DNA of 64,000 nt from Tateyamaria sp. syn59 (lineage in GTDB: Bacteria > Pseudomonadota > Alphaproteobacteria > Rhodobacterales > Rhodobacteraceae), in NCBI RefSeq assembly GCF_007995245.1, contig NZ_VCBA01000004.1, forward strand, positions 124,001-188,000. The letters run 5' to 3'. Position numbers and translations under genes: made by a program. Position 1 is the stretch's first letter; the number at the start of each line of letters is the position of its first letter. The notes below the pieces were generated by a model. The model saw only the letters and a program-made list of their open reading frames with translations, was not told the DNA's origin and did no database searches. Shown here one piece after another: positions 26,295 to 35,511 of the stretch.

Positions 26295-29278
26295 TACCCC
26301 AGCGCATTATTACAGCGCCCGCAGACGCCCGGATGGGCGTGCAGGCCCACGTCGGGCAGCACCTTCCAACAGCGGGTGCATTTTGTGCCTTCTGCCTTTT
26401 CGAAGACAACGCCGACGCCTGCGACTTCCGGCATACGGAATGCTTCCGTCGGGGCCGGGTCTGTTGTCACGCTGATCTGCGACGTGATGCAGATGTCGGC
26501 AAAGGGCAGCTTTTGCAGGCTGGCCGCAAGGTCCGCGTCTTCGACATGGACCACAGGGGCAGCTTCGAGTGAGGCGCCGATCACCTTGTCGGTGCGCTGG
26601 ATTTCGAGCGCCGCCGTCACCGCGCGCCGGGCGCTGCGAATGCCCGCCCATTTCGCGGCCAGTGCATCGTCGCGCCACGCCTGCGGTGTCTCCGGGATGT
26701 CCGTCAGGTGAACCGAGCTGTCGTCACCGGGGTAACGCTCCAACCAGACTTCCTCCATCGTAAAGACGAGGATCGGGGCGAGCCACGTCGTCAGCCGGTG
26801 GTAGAGCAGGTCCAGCACGGTGCGCGCCGACCGCCGTTCCAGCGTGTCGCCATCGCAGTAGAGCGCGTCCTTGCGGATGTCGAAGTAGAAGGCCGAGAGG
26901 TCGACAGTCGCGAAGGTGAAGACCGCCGAGAACACGCGCTGGAAGTCGAACTTCTGGTAGCCCTCGCGCACGACCGTATCCAGTTCGGACAGGCGGTGCA
27001 GCACCCAGCGTTCGAGTTCCGGCATGTCCGCCGGGTCGGTGCGATCCGCCTCGATAAAGTCCGAAAGAGAGCCCAGCATAAACCGCATCGTGTTGCGCAG
27101 CCGGCGGTAGCTGTCGGCGACGCCTTTGAGGATCTCCGGCCCGATCCGCTGATCGGCGGTGTAGTCGGTCTGCGCCACCCAGAGCCGCAGGATGTCGGCG
27201 CCATATTGCTTGACGACCTCCTCGGGCACGATCGTGTTCCCGATGGATTTGGACATCTTGAGGCCCTTTTCATCGAGCGTCATGCCGTGGGTGACCACGT
27301 TGCGATAGGGCGCGCGGCCCGTGGTGCCGACCGATTGCAGGAGCGAGGAGTGGAACCAGCCGCGGTGCTGGTCGGTGCCCTCCATGTAGACATCGGCCAC
27401 ACCGTCATCCGTGCCATCTTCGCGGTCTCGCAAAACAAAGGCGTGGGTTGAGCCGGAGTCGAACCAGACGTCAAGGATGTCAGTGACTTGTTCGTACTCA
27501 TCTGGGTTCACGAGGTTACCAAGGAAACGCTCCTTGGCGCCGTCGGCATACCAGGCATCGGCGCCCTCAGCCTCAAATGCCTCGACTATGCGTGCGTTGA
27601 CCTCCGGGTTGCGCAGCAGGAAGTCTTCGTCCGTCGGCAGCGCCCCCTTCTTCGTAAAGCAGGTGAGCGGCACGCCCCAGGCACGTTGGCGTGACAGAAC
27701 CCAGTCGGGGCGCGCCTCCATCATCGAATGCAGGCGGTTGCGGCCAGAACGCGGCACCCAGTTCACGTTGTCGATCTCGGTCAGCGCGCGTTCACGGATG
27801 GTGGTGCCGTGCGTGTCCTGCCCATCGCCCACAGGCTTGTCGATGGCGGCAAACCATTGCGGCGTGTTGCGGTAAATCACGGGCGCCTTGGACCGCCAAG
27901 AGTGAGGGTAGCTGTGCTTGATCTTGCCGCGCGCCAGCAGCCCGCCCACCTCGGCCAGCTTTTCGATGACGGCGGCGTTGGCGTTGCCCTCTTTCCCATT
28001 GGGTTTCAGGATCGCCTTGCCGCCAAAGAACGGCAGGTCATCGCGGAAGCGCCCATCAGGGTTCACGTTGTAGGTGATGACCTGTTCGAGCATCCCAAGC
28101 TCGCGGTATAGGTCATATTCCTCCATCCCGTGGGACGGGGCGCAGTGGACAAACCCCGTGCCCTCGGTGTCGGTCACGAAATCGGCGGCGCGGAAGTCGC
28201 GGATGTCGTCCCATTCGCCGTTGGCGTCTTCGGCACCCTTGAGCGGGTGGGTGAGCGTCATGTTCGAAAGCTGCGCAGGCGTGACGTCCCGCAGACGGCG
28301 ATACATGGTGTCGTCCAGCCGCGCGCGGCCCAGCACGTCGGCTGCCAGGTTATCCGCCAGGATGTAGCGGTCGCCAATACGCGCCCAGCATTCTTCGGGC
28401 CGCCCGGTAACTTCGTATAGGCCATAGGAGATGTCCGGCCCAAACACGACCGCCTTGTTCGACGGCATGGTCCAGGGCGTGGTCGTCCAGATGACCACGT
28501 AAGCGCCTTCAAAGTCGGCCGCGGCCTTCTGTCCGGCCTCAAAAATGGCCGTGGCTTCGCCGCCCCCCATCTCTTCACCGGCCAGCGCAAGGTCTGGCAC
28601 CTGATACTCAGCGACCCGGAACTTCACCCAGATGGTGAAGCTGTCCTTGTCGTGGTACTCGACCTCCGCCTCGGCCAGCGCAGTCTGTTCGACCGGCGAC
28701 CACATCACGGGCTTCGAGCCCTGATAGAGCGTGCCGTTCATGAGGAATTTCATGAACTCTCCGGCGATCACACGCTCGGCATGGAAATCCATGGTCAGGT
28801 AGGGCTGATCCCAGTTGCCGGTGATCCCCAGACGCTTGAACTCCTCGCGCTGGATATCAACCCATCCGGCGGCAAAGTCCCGGCACTCGGCGCGGAACTC
28901 GTTGATCGGCACCTGGTCCTTGTCCCGACCCTTCTTGCGGTACTGTTCCTCGATCTTCCACTCGATGGGCAGCCCGTGGCAGTCCCAACCGGGGATGTAG
29001 CGCGCGTCGCGGCCCATCATCTGGTGCGAGCGGACGATCATGTCCTTGATCGTCTTGTTCAGGGCGTGACCGATATGCAGGTGACCGTTGGCGTAAGGAG
29101 GACCGTCATGGAGGGTAAAAGGCTCCCTTCCCTCCTTCTCCCGCAACCGGTCATAAACCCCGATGCGCGCCCAGCGCTCCAGCCATCCGGGCTCGCGCTT
29201 GGGCAGGCCGGCGCGCATGGGAAAGTCGGTCTTGGGCAGATTCAGGGTGTCTTTGTAGTCGGGCGTGTCGGCACACAT
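26294..29278 (-). CDS. ileS: Isoleucyl-tRNA synthetase
   Basis: IleRS charges tRNA-Ile and proofreads valine. The class I signatures are present: HIGH as PYANGHLHIGHALNK near residue 60, and KMSKS as GLKMSKSIGNTIVP near residue 680. The editing domain (VVIWTTTPWTMPSNKAV) lies between. The C-terminal zinc site has CTRCWKVLPDVG and CGRCNNALG. The start at 29278 (MCADTPDYKDTLNLPKTDFP) agrees with family N-termini and has GAGG upstream; 994 residues result. Confidence 0.98.
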   Translation of the reverse strand: MCADTPDYKDTLNLPKTDFPMRAGLPKREPGWLERWARIGVYDRLREKEGREPFTLHDGPPYANGHLHIGHALNKTIKDMIVRSHQMMGRDARYIPGWDCHGLPIEWKIEEQYRKKGRDKDQVPINEFRAECRDFAAGWVDIQREEFKRLGITGNWDQPYLTMDFHAERVIAGEFMKFLMNGTLYQGSKPVMWSPVEQTALAEAEVEYHDKDSFTIWVKFRVAEYQVPDLALAGEEMGGGEATAIFEAGQKAAADFEGAYVVIWTTTPWTMPSNKAVVFGPDISYGLYEVTGRPEECWARIGDRYILADNLAADVLGRARLDDTMYRRLRDVTPAQLSNMTLTHPLKGAEDANGEWDDIRDFRAADFVTDTEGTGFVHCAPSHGMEEYDLYRELGMLEQVITYNVNPDGRFRDDLPFFGGKAILKPNGKEGNANAAVIEKLAEVGGLLARGKIKHSYPHSWRSKAPVIYRNTPQWFAAIDKPVGDGQDTHGTTIRERALTEIDNVNWVPRSGRNRLHSMMEARPDWVLSRQRAWGVPLTCFTKKGALPTDEDFLLRNPEVNARIVEAFEAEGADAWYADGAKERFLGNLVNPDEYEQVTDILDVWFDSGSTHAFVLRDREDGTDDGVADVYMEGTDQHRGWFHSSLLQSVGTTGRAPYRNVVTHGMTLDEKGLKMSKSIGNTIVPEEVVKQYGADILRLWVAQTDYTADQRIGPEILKGVADSYRRLRNTMRFMLGSLSDFIEADRTDPADMPELERWVLHRLSELDTVVREGYQKFDFQRVFSAVFTFATVDLSAFYFDIRKDALYCDGDTLERRSARTVLDLLYHRLTTWLAPILVFTMEEVWLERYPGDDSSVHLTDIPETPQAWRDDALAAKWAGIRSARRAVTAALEIQRTDKVIGASLEAAPVVHVEDADLAASLQKLPFADICITSQISVTTDPAPTEAFRMPEVAGVGVVFEKAEGTKCTRCWKVLPDVGLHAHPGVCGRCNNALG

Positions 29279-29460
29279 GGCTCGTGTCCTCGGAAAATCA
29301 GTCAGTTGGGGTATAGCGGTTCGGTGCGATGGCTCAAGCACCTATGATCCCGGCGGCTCGTCGATCAGGTCAGAGCGCCGGGGATGTAATTCGCTGAATG
29401 AGGCCGGTGTGCATCATGCGCGCCTTATAGGCAGGGGGCGGCACGGTCACAAGTCCCCCT

Positions 29461-29502
29461 TCCCTGTTTCAAAAAATCCCGGAGCGCGAGGCAGCGCCTC
29501 GC
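29461..29502 (-). repeat. 3'-end repeat element, copy on minus strand
   Basis: Read on the minus strand, GCGAGGC-GCT-GCCTCGC (29502-29486) is followed by GCTCCGG and a GATTTTTTGAAACAGGGA tail. The layout (GC hairpin with a GCT loop, then a T-rich and A/G-rich tail) is that of copy 1, although the tail sequence differs. It lies 55 bp beyond the stop of the DUF2339 gene, also at a 3' end. The rest of the 278-bp gap to ileS shows nothing else. Confidence 0.55.
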
Positions 29503-29556
29503 ACATCGCGACCACCGGACGTGGACGCAAAACATCACGTGCGCGCATCTGCGCGC

Positions 29557-32316
29557 TCAATCAGGCAGGTGCCGCATCTGCGCCCAGCGGTTGAGCCAAG
29601 CAAGCCCGGCCAGCGACAGGCCCAGCACCACCAGCGACAGCACGCGCACCAACCCATCCAAACCCGAGATGTCGATCAGGAACACCTTGGCCACGGCCAG
29701 CCCGATCACCGCGAGCCCCGCGCGGCGCAGGCCCGTCGCATTGCGCGCCAGCGACTGGTAGAACAGGACCGCACCCGTCAGCAGGATGGCCACGGTATAG
29801 CTGTAAAGCTCGGGCTGCAGGAACCCTTTGCTCAGCTCCATCGCGTCCGGGCCCTGCCAGATGTGCCGAATGGCCGCAAAGGACCAGTAGACCGTCAGGG
29901 CCACCGCCACGCCGCCAAAGCCCCAGCGCAACACCGGCTGCCGCATGCGCCATGCCGCAAAGCCCAAGAGAAGCGCGGGCAGCAGATAGGCCGGGATCAG
30001 CGTGTTCAGCACCGGCGGACCAGCCACGTCGTCGCCCCAGCTGCTCAGAAGCGGCGAAAACAGCGTGAGACCAAGGGCGAGCGCCCCAAATCCGATCAGG
30101 CCGAAGAGCGCAGCGAGGAGGCCGCGCACCCAGACAAACACACCGCCCAGACCCTCGATCCGCAAGAGTTGCACGAGCATAAGCCCCAGCCAGATCACGG
30201 CAAAGAGGCCCATAGCCCAATGCGTGTCCGTGTTGCTGCCCGGCAGAAGGTCGTCGAGGAAGCGGATCAACAAGAGCGACACAGTCATCCCGGCCGTCGA
30301 CCACGCCGCGGTGTCAAGCATGATCCGCGCCGTCATACGCTCCAACCCGCGCAAGAGGACCAGGGCGGCCACGAAAGCACCCAGTGAGCCCGCATAGGCC
30401 AACAGCATCTCCCACAGGGGCGCATCAAGCGCCCAGTCAAGCCCCGGATCGCCGACGAGCCGCACACCGACAGCGGCCACGCCAATCGCAATGAACACCT
30501 GCATGAGCGGCAGCTTGAACTGTCGGTCAAGCCAGACAGCGACCAGCACCGTCACCGCAAGCGCCACGGTCAGAGCCGCGAGCGACAGGATCAGCACCAG
30601 CGCGAAACTGATCGACGCCAGCGCCGACAGCACGAACAAAGACGCCCGCACCCGGTCTGGCGCATCGGCCCGCGCAAAGCGCAGGGCAAGGCCGACCATC
30701 ATAGCAGCAAGCGCAATGGCATGGAGCGCCCATGGGTAGGCCCCAATCGTGAGCGCCGGTTGCCACGTCCCCTCAAGCACGATGGCCATCACCGGCGCGG
30801 TCAGTGCCGCTGCAAGCCCCCAGAGCAGACCAACGCCCGGTCGCAGCGCACGCAGCGCCATCGCGCCACTCAGGAGCAGACCAACGGCCCAAAGAACGCT
30901 GACCGCTATAGGATAGTCCGCCTCGGGTGTGACGGCGTAGGCATCGGCAAAGGCCGAGATGACCGGCCCCATCTCGATCCCCTCGCGCGCGACCACGGCA
31001 AGAACCGCAAACACCGGCAGCAGCGCGATGTCCTGCAACGCGGGTGCCGTGACCGACCAGTAGATGAGGGCGACAGACAGGGCCACGAGACTGATGAGCG
31101 CCATCCAGAACGGCTCGGTTCCTGCAGCAGCGCTCCACTGGATCGACGCCGATGCGGCGGGCCATGCGATGGAGGCCGATGCCGCAGCAACCGCGCCCAG
31201 TGCGAGCCAGGTTGGAAAGGCGGGCTTTTCGCCCTTGCCGTCCCGCAGAAAGGCATGGACCAGCACGCCCCCGTGATCGGGGCGAAACGACCGCGCCGGG
31301 ATCAGGATCGACAAGACGGCCAGCACCGCCACATAGGCCTGAAAACCGAGTGACAGATCGACCTCACCGCCCAGAACCGTCAGCCAGCCCATGACCAGCC
31401 CCAGCGCGACGCTCAGCACCGACACCCAAGCCCAGCGCCGGATCGTGTCGATGCCCAGACCCACGGCGGTGATTGCGCCGAAATAGACAAACAGCCAGGC
31501 AGTGGGCGGCACCGTGCTGCCCACCAGAAGCGGCGCGGTAAAGGCGCCCAAGACGCCCACGGCGGCCAGGAGTGGGCCGTAAAGCCAGCCAAGCCCGACG
31601 CCGAGCAAACCGACGGCAGCCATCCCGGCAAAGGCGACCTCGACCCCGATCAGATCGTACAGCAAGCGCGCTGCCGAGACGCCGCCAAACAGCGACACCA
31701 GCCCGGCCCCGGAAAAGACCGACGGGATATAGGCGGTCGCGGTGTCGGCCCCGTCGCCATAGCGCCGCCGGATCACCTCGCCCCCGGCGATCAGTGCGCC
31801 GCCAAAGCCCAGCGCGGCCAGCACGCGTGCTGTGGGCGGGAAAAGGTCATTTTCGATACCGTATTGAACAAGGAACAAGCCCGCGAGTGCCAGTGACAGA
31901 GCCGAGACAGCGTAGAACCAGTTTGCGACCAGCCATGCCCCAAACCGCATAAGCGGCGTTGGTTCTAGTGGTTCCGAGGGCGGTGGAGGTGGTGGTGGCG
32001 CGGCGGCGCTCGTTTCCTCTGCCTGTGCCTCGGCCTTCCGCTGCGCAACCACGCGCGCGGCTGCGGTTTCGGCAAGCGGGGGCAGGGGTGGGCGTTCGTT
32101 CGCCTTGCCTCGGTCCCATGGGGTCTCGGGCGTATCGTCTTTCGCGGTCTGGGCGGGTTTGGAGGGAGCGGCAGGTGGCGTTGCGCGCGCCGCGGCCAGT
32201 CTCTGTTCAAGCTCGGCGATGCGCGTACGCAGGCCCGAGACGGCCACCAGCAGGTAGATTACCGCGACCGGGATGGCGAGAACCACAAGTCCCGCCAGCA
32301 TCAGCAAACCTTCCAT
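29557..32316 (-). CDS. DUF2339 multi-pass membrane protein
   Basis: A 919-residue inner-membrane protein of the DUF2339 family. It begins with one helix (residues 3-25) and a short coiled coil (LRTRIAELEQRLAAARA), then a Pro-rich linker with seven consecutive prolines near residue 110, followed by more than 20 predicted helices. The entry to the core is the family block FGAWLVANWFYAVSALSLAL. No catalytic motif is recognised; the function is unknown in the literature. It lies 112 bp downstream of the cNMP/FAD oxidoreductase gene and may end that operon. Confidence 0.88.
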   Translation of the reverse strand: MEGLLMLAGLVVLAIPVAVIYLLVAVSGLRTRIAELEQRLAAARATPPAAPSKPAQTAKDDTPETPWDRGKANERPPLPPLAETAAARVVAQRKAEAQAEETSAAAPPPPPPPSEPLEPTPLMRFGAWLVANWFYAVSALSLALAGLFLVQYGIENDLFPPTARVLAALGFGGALIAGGEVIRRRYGDGADTATAYIPSVFSGAGLVSLFGGVSAARLLYDLIGVEVAFAGMAAVGLLGVGLGWLYGPLLAAVGVLGAFTAPLLVGSTVPPTAWLFVYFGAITAVGLGIDTIRRWAWVSVLSVALGLVMGWLTVLGGEVDLSLGFQAYVAVLAVLSILIPARSFRPDHGGVLVHAFLRDGKGEKPAFPTWLALGAVAAASASIAWPAASASIQWSAAAGTEPFWMALISLVALSVALIYWSVTAPALQDIALLPVFAVLAVVAREGIEMGPVISAFADAYAVTPEADYPIAVSVLWAVGLLLSGAMALRALRPGVGLLWGLAAALTAPVMAIVLEGTWQPALTIGAYPWALHAIALAAMMVGLALRFARADAPDRVRASLFVLSALASISFALVLILSLAALTVALAVTVLVAVWLDRQFKLPLMQVFIAIGVAAVGVRLVGDPGLDWALDAPLWEMLLAYAGSLGAFVAALVLLRGLERMTARIMLDTAAWSTAGMTVSLLLIRFLDDLLPGSNTDTHWAMGLFAVIWLGLMLVQLLRIEGLGGVFVWVRGLLAALFGLIGFGALALGLTLFSPLLSSWGDDVAGPPVLNTLIPAYLLPALLLGFAAWRMRQPVLRWGFGGVAVALTVYWSFAAIRHIWQGPDAMELSKGFLQPELYSYTVAILLTGAVLFYQSLARNATGLRRAGLAVIGLAVAKVFLIDISGLDGLVRVLSLVVLGLSLAGLAWLNRWAQMRHLPD

Positions 32317-32428
32317 CTGCGCCCTCCCACACCGGTGGTCGCCAGACTAGATCACCGGCGCGTGAGGAAAAAGGCACGGTTTTCCGGACCTTTGCAGATG
32401 GCTGTTCAACGCCCATGGGAAGGCGCGA

Positions 32429-34048
32429 TCAGCTGTCGGCGATATGCGCCCAGACCGCCGACATCACGACCGACCCTTCGCCCACAGCACTGGCCACCCG
32501 CTTGACCGAGCCCGCGCGCACGTCGCCCACGGCAAAGATGCCGGGGCGCGACGTCTCGTAGCCGCTGACAGCACCCACGTCCGGCCCGGTTTTCACGAAC
32601 CCTTTGTCATCGAGTTCGACCAGATTGGACAGCCATTTGGTGTTCGGTGCCGCCCCCACCATGACGAACAGCGCTTTGGTGTTCAGGGTCCAGTCCTGGC
32701 CGCCGCGCCGGTCGCGGACGGTGATGGCGTCGAGCCGGTGATCGCCGTGCAACTCCTTGACCTCGGTGCAGATGTGGATGGTGATCCGCGGGTGGCTTTC
32801 CAGCCGTTGCAGCAGGTAGTCGGACATGGACGACGCAAGACTTTCACCGCGCACCAGCACGTGCACATGTTTGGCACTGCGCGCGAGGAACATCGCCGCC
32901 TGCCCGGCCGAGTTACCACCGCCGATCACGGCCACTTCGGTATCTTTGCAATAGCGTGCCTCGACATCTGTGGCGGCATAGTAGACGCCGCTGCCTTCCA
33001 ACTCTTCCAACCGTTCGAGCGGCAGACGCCGGTACTGCACGCCCGTGGCAACGATCAGCGCCTTGGCCGACACCCAGTCGTCATTGTCGAGCTTGATGTG
33101 GAACAGGTGCTTTTCGCATTGCATGAGTTCCGTCGCGCGCACGGGCACGGCAAAGCGTGTGCCGAACTTCATCGCCTGCACCTCGCCCCGCCCTACGAGG
33201 TCGCCGCCGGAGATGCCGGTGGGAAAACCCATGTAGTTCTCGATTCTGGACGAGGTGCCCGCCTGCCCGCCGATGGCAAGGTCTTCGAGCACGACAGCGC
33301 AGAGCCCCTCGGCACCGGCGTAGACGCCCGCTGCCACACCGGCGGGCCCGCCACCTACGATGGCCACATCATAGACGTCCTCCTTGCGCAGCGCCATGTC
33401 GAGGCCGAGCGTCTGCGCCACGCCGCGCGGCGTGGGCGGGTCGATCACTTGGTGCTTGGCAAAGACCACGGCAGGGTGCGCGCGGTTGATACTGCACTGG
33501 CTGGCAAGGTCATTGCCTTCGGCGCTATCGATCTCGACCTCCACAAAGGGAATGCGGTTGCGGGAGGCAAAGCTGGCGATGCGGCGCACGTCGCGGTCAA
33601 CCTCGCCCCCGATCAGGGTAAGTCCTCCTTCGGACAAATCCAGCATGCGGCGGCGGCGCGCGGCGAAGACGGTGATGATGATGTCGGACATCTCGGGCAT
33701 GTCGGCCATCAGCTTGAACATGTCATCGCGGGTGACGCACAGCATCTGCGTATCCTGCACGGCCCGCCCGCCCATAAAGGCGCGTCCGCCATTGAGGAAC
33801 GCCAACTCCCCAAAGAACTGTCCGGGCCCGAGCGTCGCATTGCCATAGCGCTTGCCGGTGGATGAGTTCACCGCCTCCGTCTCTCCGGACAGGAGGTAGT
33901 GAAAGGTCTCAATCCGTTCGCCTGCGCGCTGGAAGTATTCGCCTGCCTTGACGTCGACGAGGGTGCCCACGCGGCGCATGGCGGCGACGTGTTCATCCGT
34001 CAGCGGGGTCCGCACCATTGTTGTCAGGTCTGGGGCAAAGGTTTCCAT
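32429..34048 (-). CDS. cNMP-binding domain / thioredoxin reductase-like FAD oxidoreductase
   Basis: A 539-residue fusion. Residues 15-140 form a cyclic-nucleotide-binding (CRP-like) domain with LGPGQFFGELAFLNGGRAFM. Residues about 145-220 resemble a thioredoxin-like insert (IPFVEVEIDSAEGNDLASQ). The rest is a TrxR-type flavoprotein with FAD motif VAIVGGGPAGVAAGVYAG, NAD(P) motif VAVIGGGNSAGQAAMFLA and the FAD-ribityl motif GIFAVGDVRAGSVKRVA. The CxxC redox pair of true thioredoxin reductases is absent: the position reads YYAATDVEARYC. It lies 3 bp after ycjF, as last of the ycjX-GNAT-ycjF group. The substrate is unknown. Confidence 0.9.
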   Translation of the reverse strand: METFAPDLTTMVRTPLTDEHVAAMRRVGTLVDVKAGEYFQRAGERIETFHYLLSGETEAVNSSTGKRYGNATLGPGQFFGELAFLNGGRAFMGGRAVQDTQMLCVTRDDMFKLMADMPEMSDIIITVFAARRRRMLDLSEGGLTLIGGEVDRDVRRIASFASRNRIPFVEVEIDSAEGNDLASQCSINRAHPAVVFAKHQVIDPPTPRGVAQTLGLDMALRKEDVYDVAIVGGGPAGVAAGVYAGAEGLCAVVLEDLAIGGQAGTSSRIENYMGFPTGISGGDLVGRGEVQAMKFGTRFAVPVRATELMQCEKHLFHIKLDNDDWVSAKALIVATGVQYRRLPLERLEELEGSGVYYAATDVEARYCKDTEVAVIGGGNSAGQAAMFLARSAKHVHVLVRGESLASSMSDYLLQRLESHPRITIHICTEVKELHGDHRLDAITVRDRRGGQDWTLNTKALFVMVGAAPNTKWLSNLVELDDKGFVKTGPDVGAVSGYETSRPGIFAVGDVRAGSVKRVASAVGEGSVVMSAVWAHIADS

Positions 34049-34051
34049 GGC

Positions 34052-35068
34052 TCACTCCTGTCCGTTGGTGCTGCGTTGTGTCTGAAATAGGCCACTGAGT
34101 GCCTGTTTCACCAGATTGCGCGCCTTGGGGCGCGTGCCAGGGGCAAAGGCAAGCGGGCGGCAAACTTCCATGGCGGCCACGCCCACGCGAGCGGTGAGCG
34201 CGCCGTTGACCAGCCCCTCGCCAAATCGGCGCGACAGCTTGCCGAGGATAGAGCCACCCAACACCGGCTCCAACATGTCGTCGCCTACAGCTACGGCACC
34301 CGTGGCGACCAGATGCGCCATCACGGCTCGGGTCAGGCGCCAGCTGCCCACGACGCCCCCGCGTCCGCCGTACACTTCGGCGATGCGTCGGATCATGCGC
34401 AGGTTGGCTGTGAGCGCGGCCACCACGTCGGCGAGAGCGAGCGGGACGAGTGCGGTGACCGTTGCAACCTGACGGGCGGCGGCCTCGACCTCGCGCTCGG
34501 CAGCCTGATCCAGTGGGGCGACCAGTGTGTCTTCAGCCAGCGCAAGCAGGCCCGTGGCGTCCATCTGGTCGCCGCGCAGTTCGGCAAGGCGCGCGCGACC
34601 CCATTCGGTTTCGGGCCGCGCGCGATAGAGCGCGTCGAGCCGGTCAGTCACCGCGCGGGCCGCTGCCAGATCGTTCTGTTCAAGTGCTTGCGCTGCATCA
34701 TGGCGCAGGCCGTCGAGCCGGGTCAGGCGACGCAGTGCGGACAACTCGCGCAGGGCGATGACCAGAAGAGTCAGCACGAAGGCGGCAAGCAAGCCCGTGA
34801 ACGCCCAACCAAGCAGCGGCGCACGCTCGATCCACGCCATCACGAAATTCCACGCCGCAGCGCTGAGCACGGCAGTCAGGAGAGCGCCCGCCAGCCCCCA
34901 GAAAAGCCGCCCGAGCCGTGATGGTTTGGCCGCCGCCACACGCGCGGCCATCTGCATGGCGTCACCGCGTGGTGCCACAGCGGGGCTTACATCCGGCACT
35001 GGCGGGGCCTCGGCCACCTTGGGCGCCGGTTCATCTTCGATCTCGATCAGGACGGGGCCTTGGGCCAT
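34052..35068 (-). CDS. ycjF: YcjF / TIGR01620 family membrane protein
   Basis: A 338-residue protein of the UPF0283 family. A Pro/Ala-rich cytoplasmic N-terminus is followed by two transmembrane helices (near residues 58-80, WGLAGALLTAVLSAAAWNFV, and 88-108, LGWAFTGLLAAFVLTLLVIA) and a DUF697-like C-terminal domain with RMIRRIAEVYGGRGGVVGSWRL and LGGSILGKLSRRFGEGLVNG. The ATG at 35068 is preferred over GTG at 35071 because AAGGAGG is spaced better; it overlaps the GNAT stop by 1 nt. YcjX-YcjF pairs are stress-associated in E. coli; the molecular role is unknown. Confidence 0.9.
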   Translation of the reverse strand: MAQGPVLIEIEDEPAPKVAEAPPVPDVSPAVAPRGDAMQMAARVAAAKPSRLGRLFWGLAGALLTAVLSAAAWNFVMAWIERAPLLGWAFTGLLAAFVLTLLVIALRELSALRRLTRLDGLRHDAAQALEQNDLAAARAVTDRLDALYRARPETEWGRARLAELRGDQMDATGLLALAEDTLVAPLDQAAEREVEAAARQVATVTALVPLALADVVAALTANLRMIRRIAEVYGGRGGVVGSWRLTRAVMAHLVATGAVAVGDDMLEPVLGGSILGKLSRRFGEGLVNGALTARVGVAAMEVCRPLAFAPGTRPKARNLVKQALSGLFQTQRSTNGQE

Positions 35069-35511
35069 CACGCGCCCTCCTTGTGCCAGTCATAGCGGAT
35101 GTCGGGCAGACCTTCGTCATTGCGGCTGCCATCGGTGCGCTCCGCCTCGGCAAAACCGTGGCGCAGGTAGAAGCGTTGCGCGCCTGTGTTGGCCTGAAAG
35201 GTCCAGAGGGTGAGGTGATCAGTTGCCGCCTGCATCCGCGACAGCAGCTGCGCGCCAATCCCCTGCCCCTGCGCCGTGTCCGAGACGTAAAGCGCGTGCA
35301 CATCCGCGCCGTTGCGGGCGCAGAAGGCCTGCACGGCGCCGCCTTGCTCTGCAACCGTCACCCAACCCTTTTCGATCATGTGCCCGGCGAAGGACAGATC
35401 CTCGGCCCGCGTATGAATGCGCGGCATCCAGGGCGTGCCGTCAATGAAAGCGGACAGGATCGCACCCACGGCGCCCGCGTCGGTGGGTTGGGCGGGGCGG
35501 AGATGGGTCAC
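35068..35511 (-). CDS. GNAT family N-acetyltransferase
   Basis: A 147-residue acetyltransferase. The acetyl-CoA-binding motif A reads LYVSDTAQGQGIGAQLLSRM (residues about 74-93), followed by FQANTGAQRFYLRHGFAEAER, the usual beta-bulge and C-terminal motif. The substrate cannot be predicted. Its start overlaps the ycjX stop by 4 nt (ATGA) and its stop touches the ycjF start, so it is inserted within the ycjX-ycjF operon. Confidence 0.9.
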   Translation of the reverse strand: MTHLRPAQPTDAGAVGAILSAFIDGTPWMPRIHTRAEDLSFAGHMIEKGWVTVAEQGGAVQAFCARNGADVHALYVSDTAQGQGIGAQLLSRMQAATDHLTLWTFQANTGAQRFYLRHGFAEAERTDGSRNDEGLPDIRYDWHKEGA

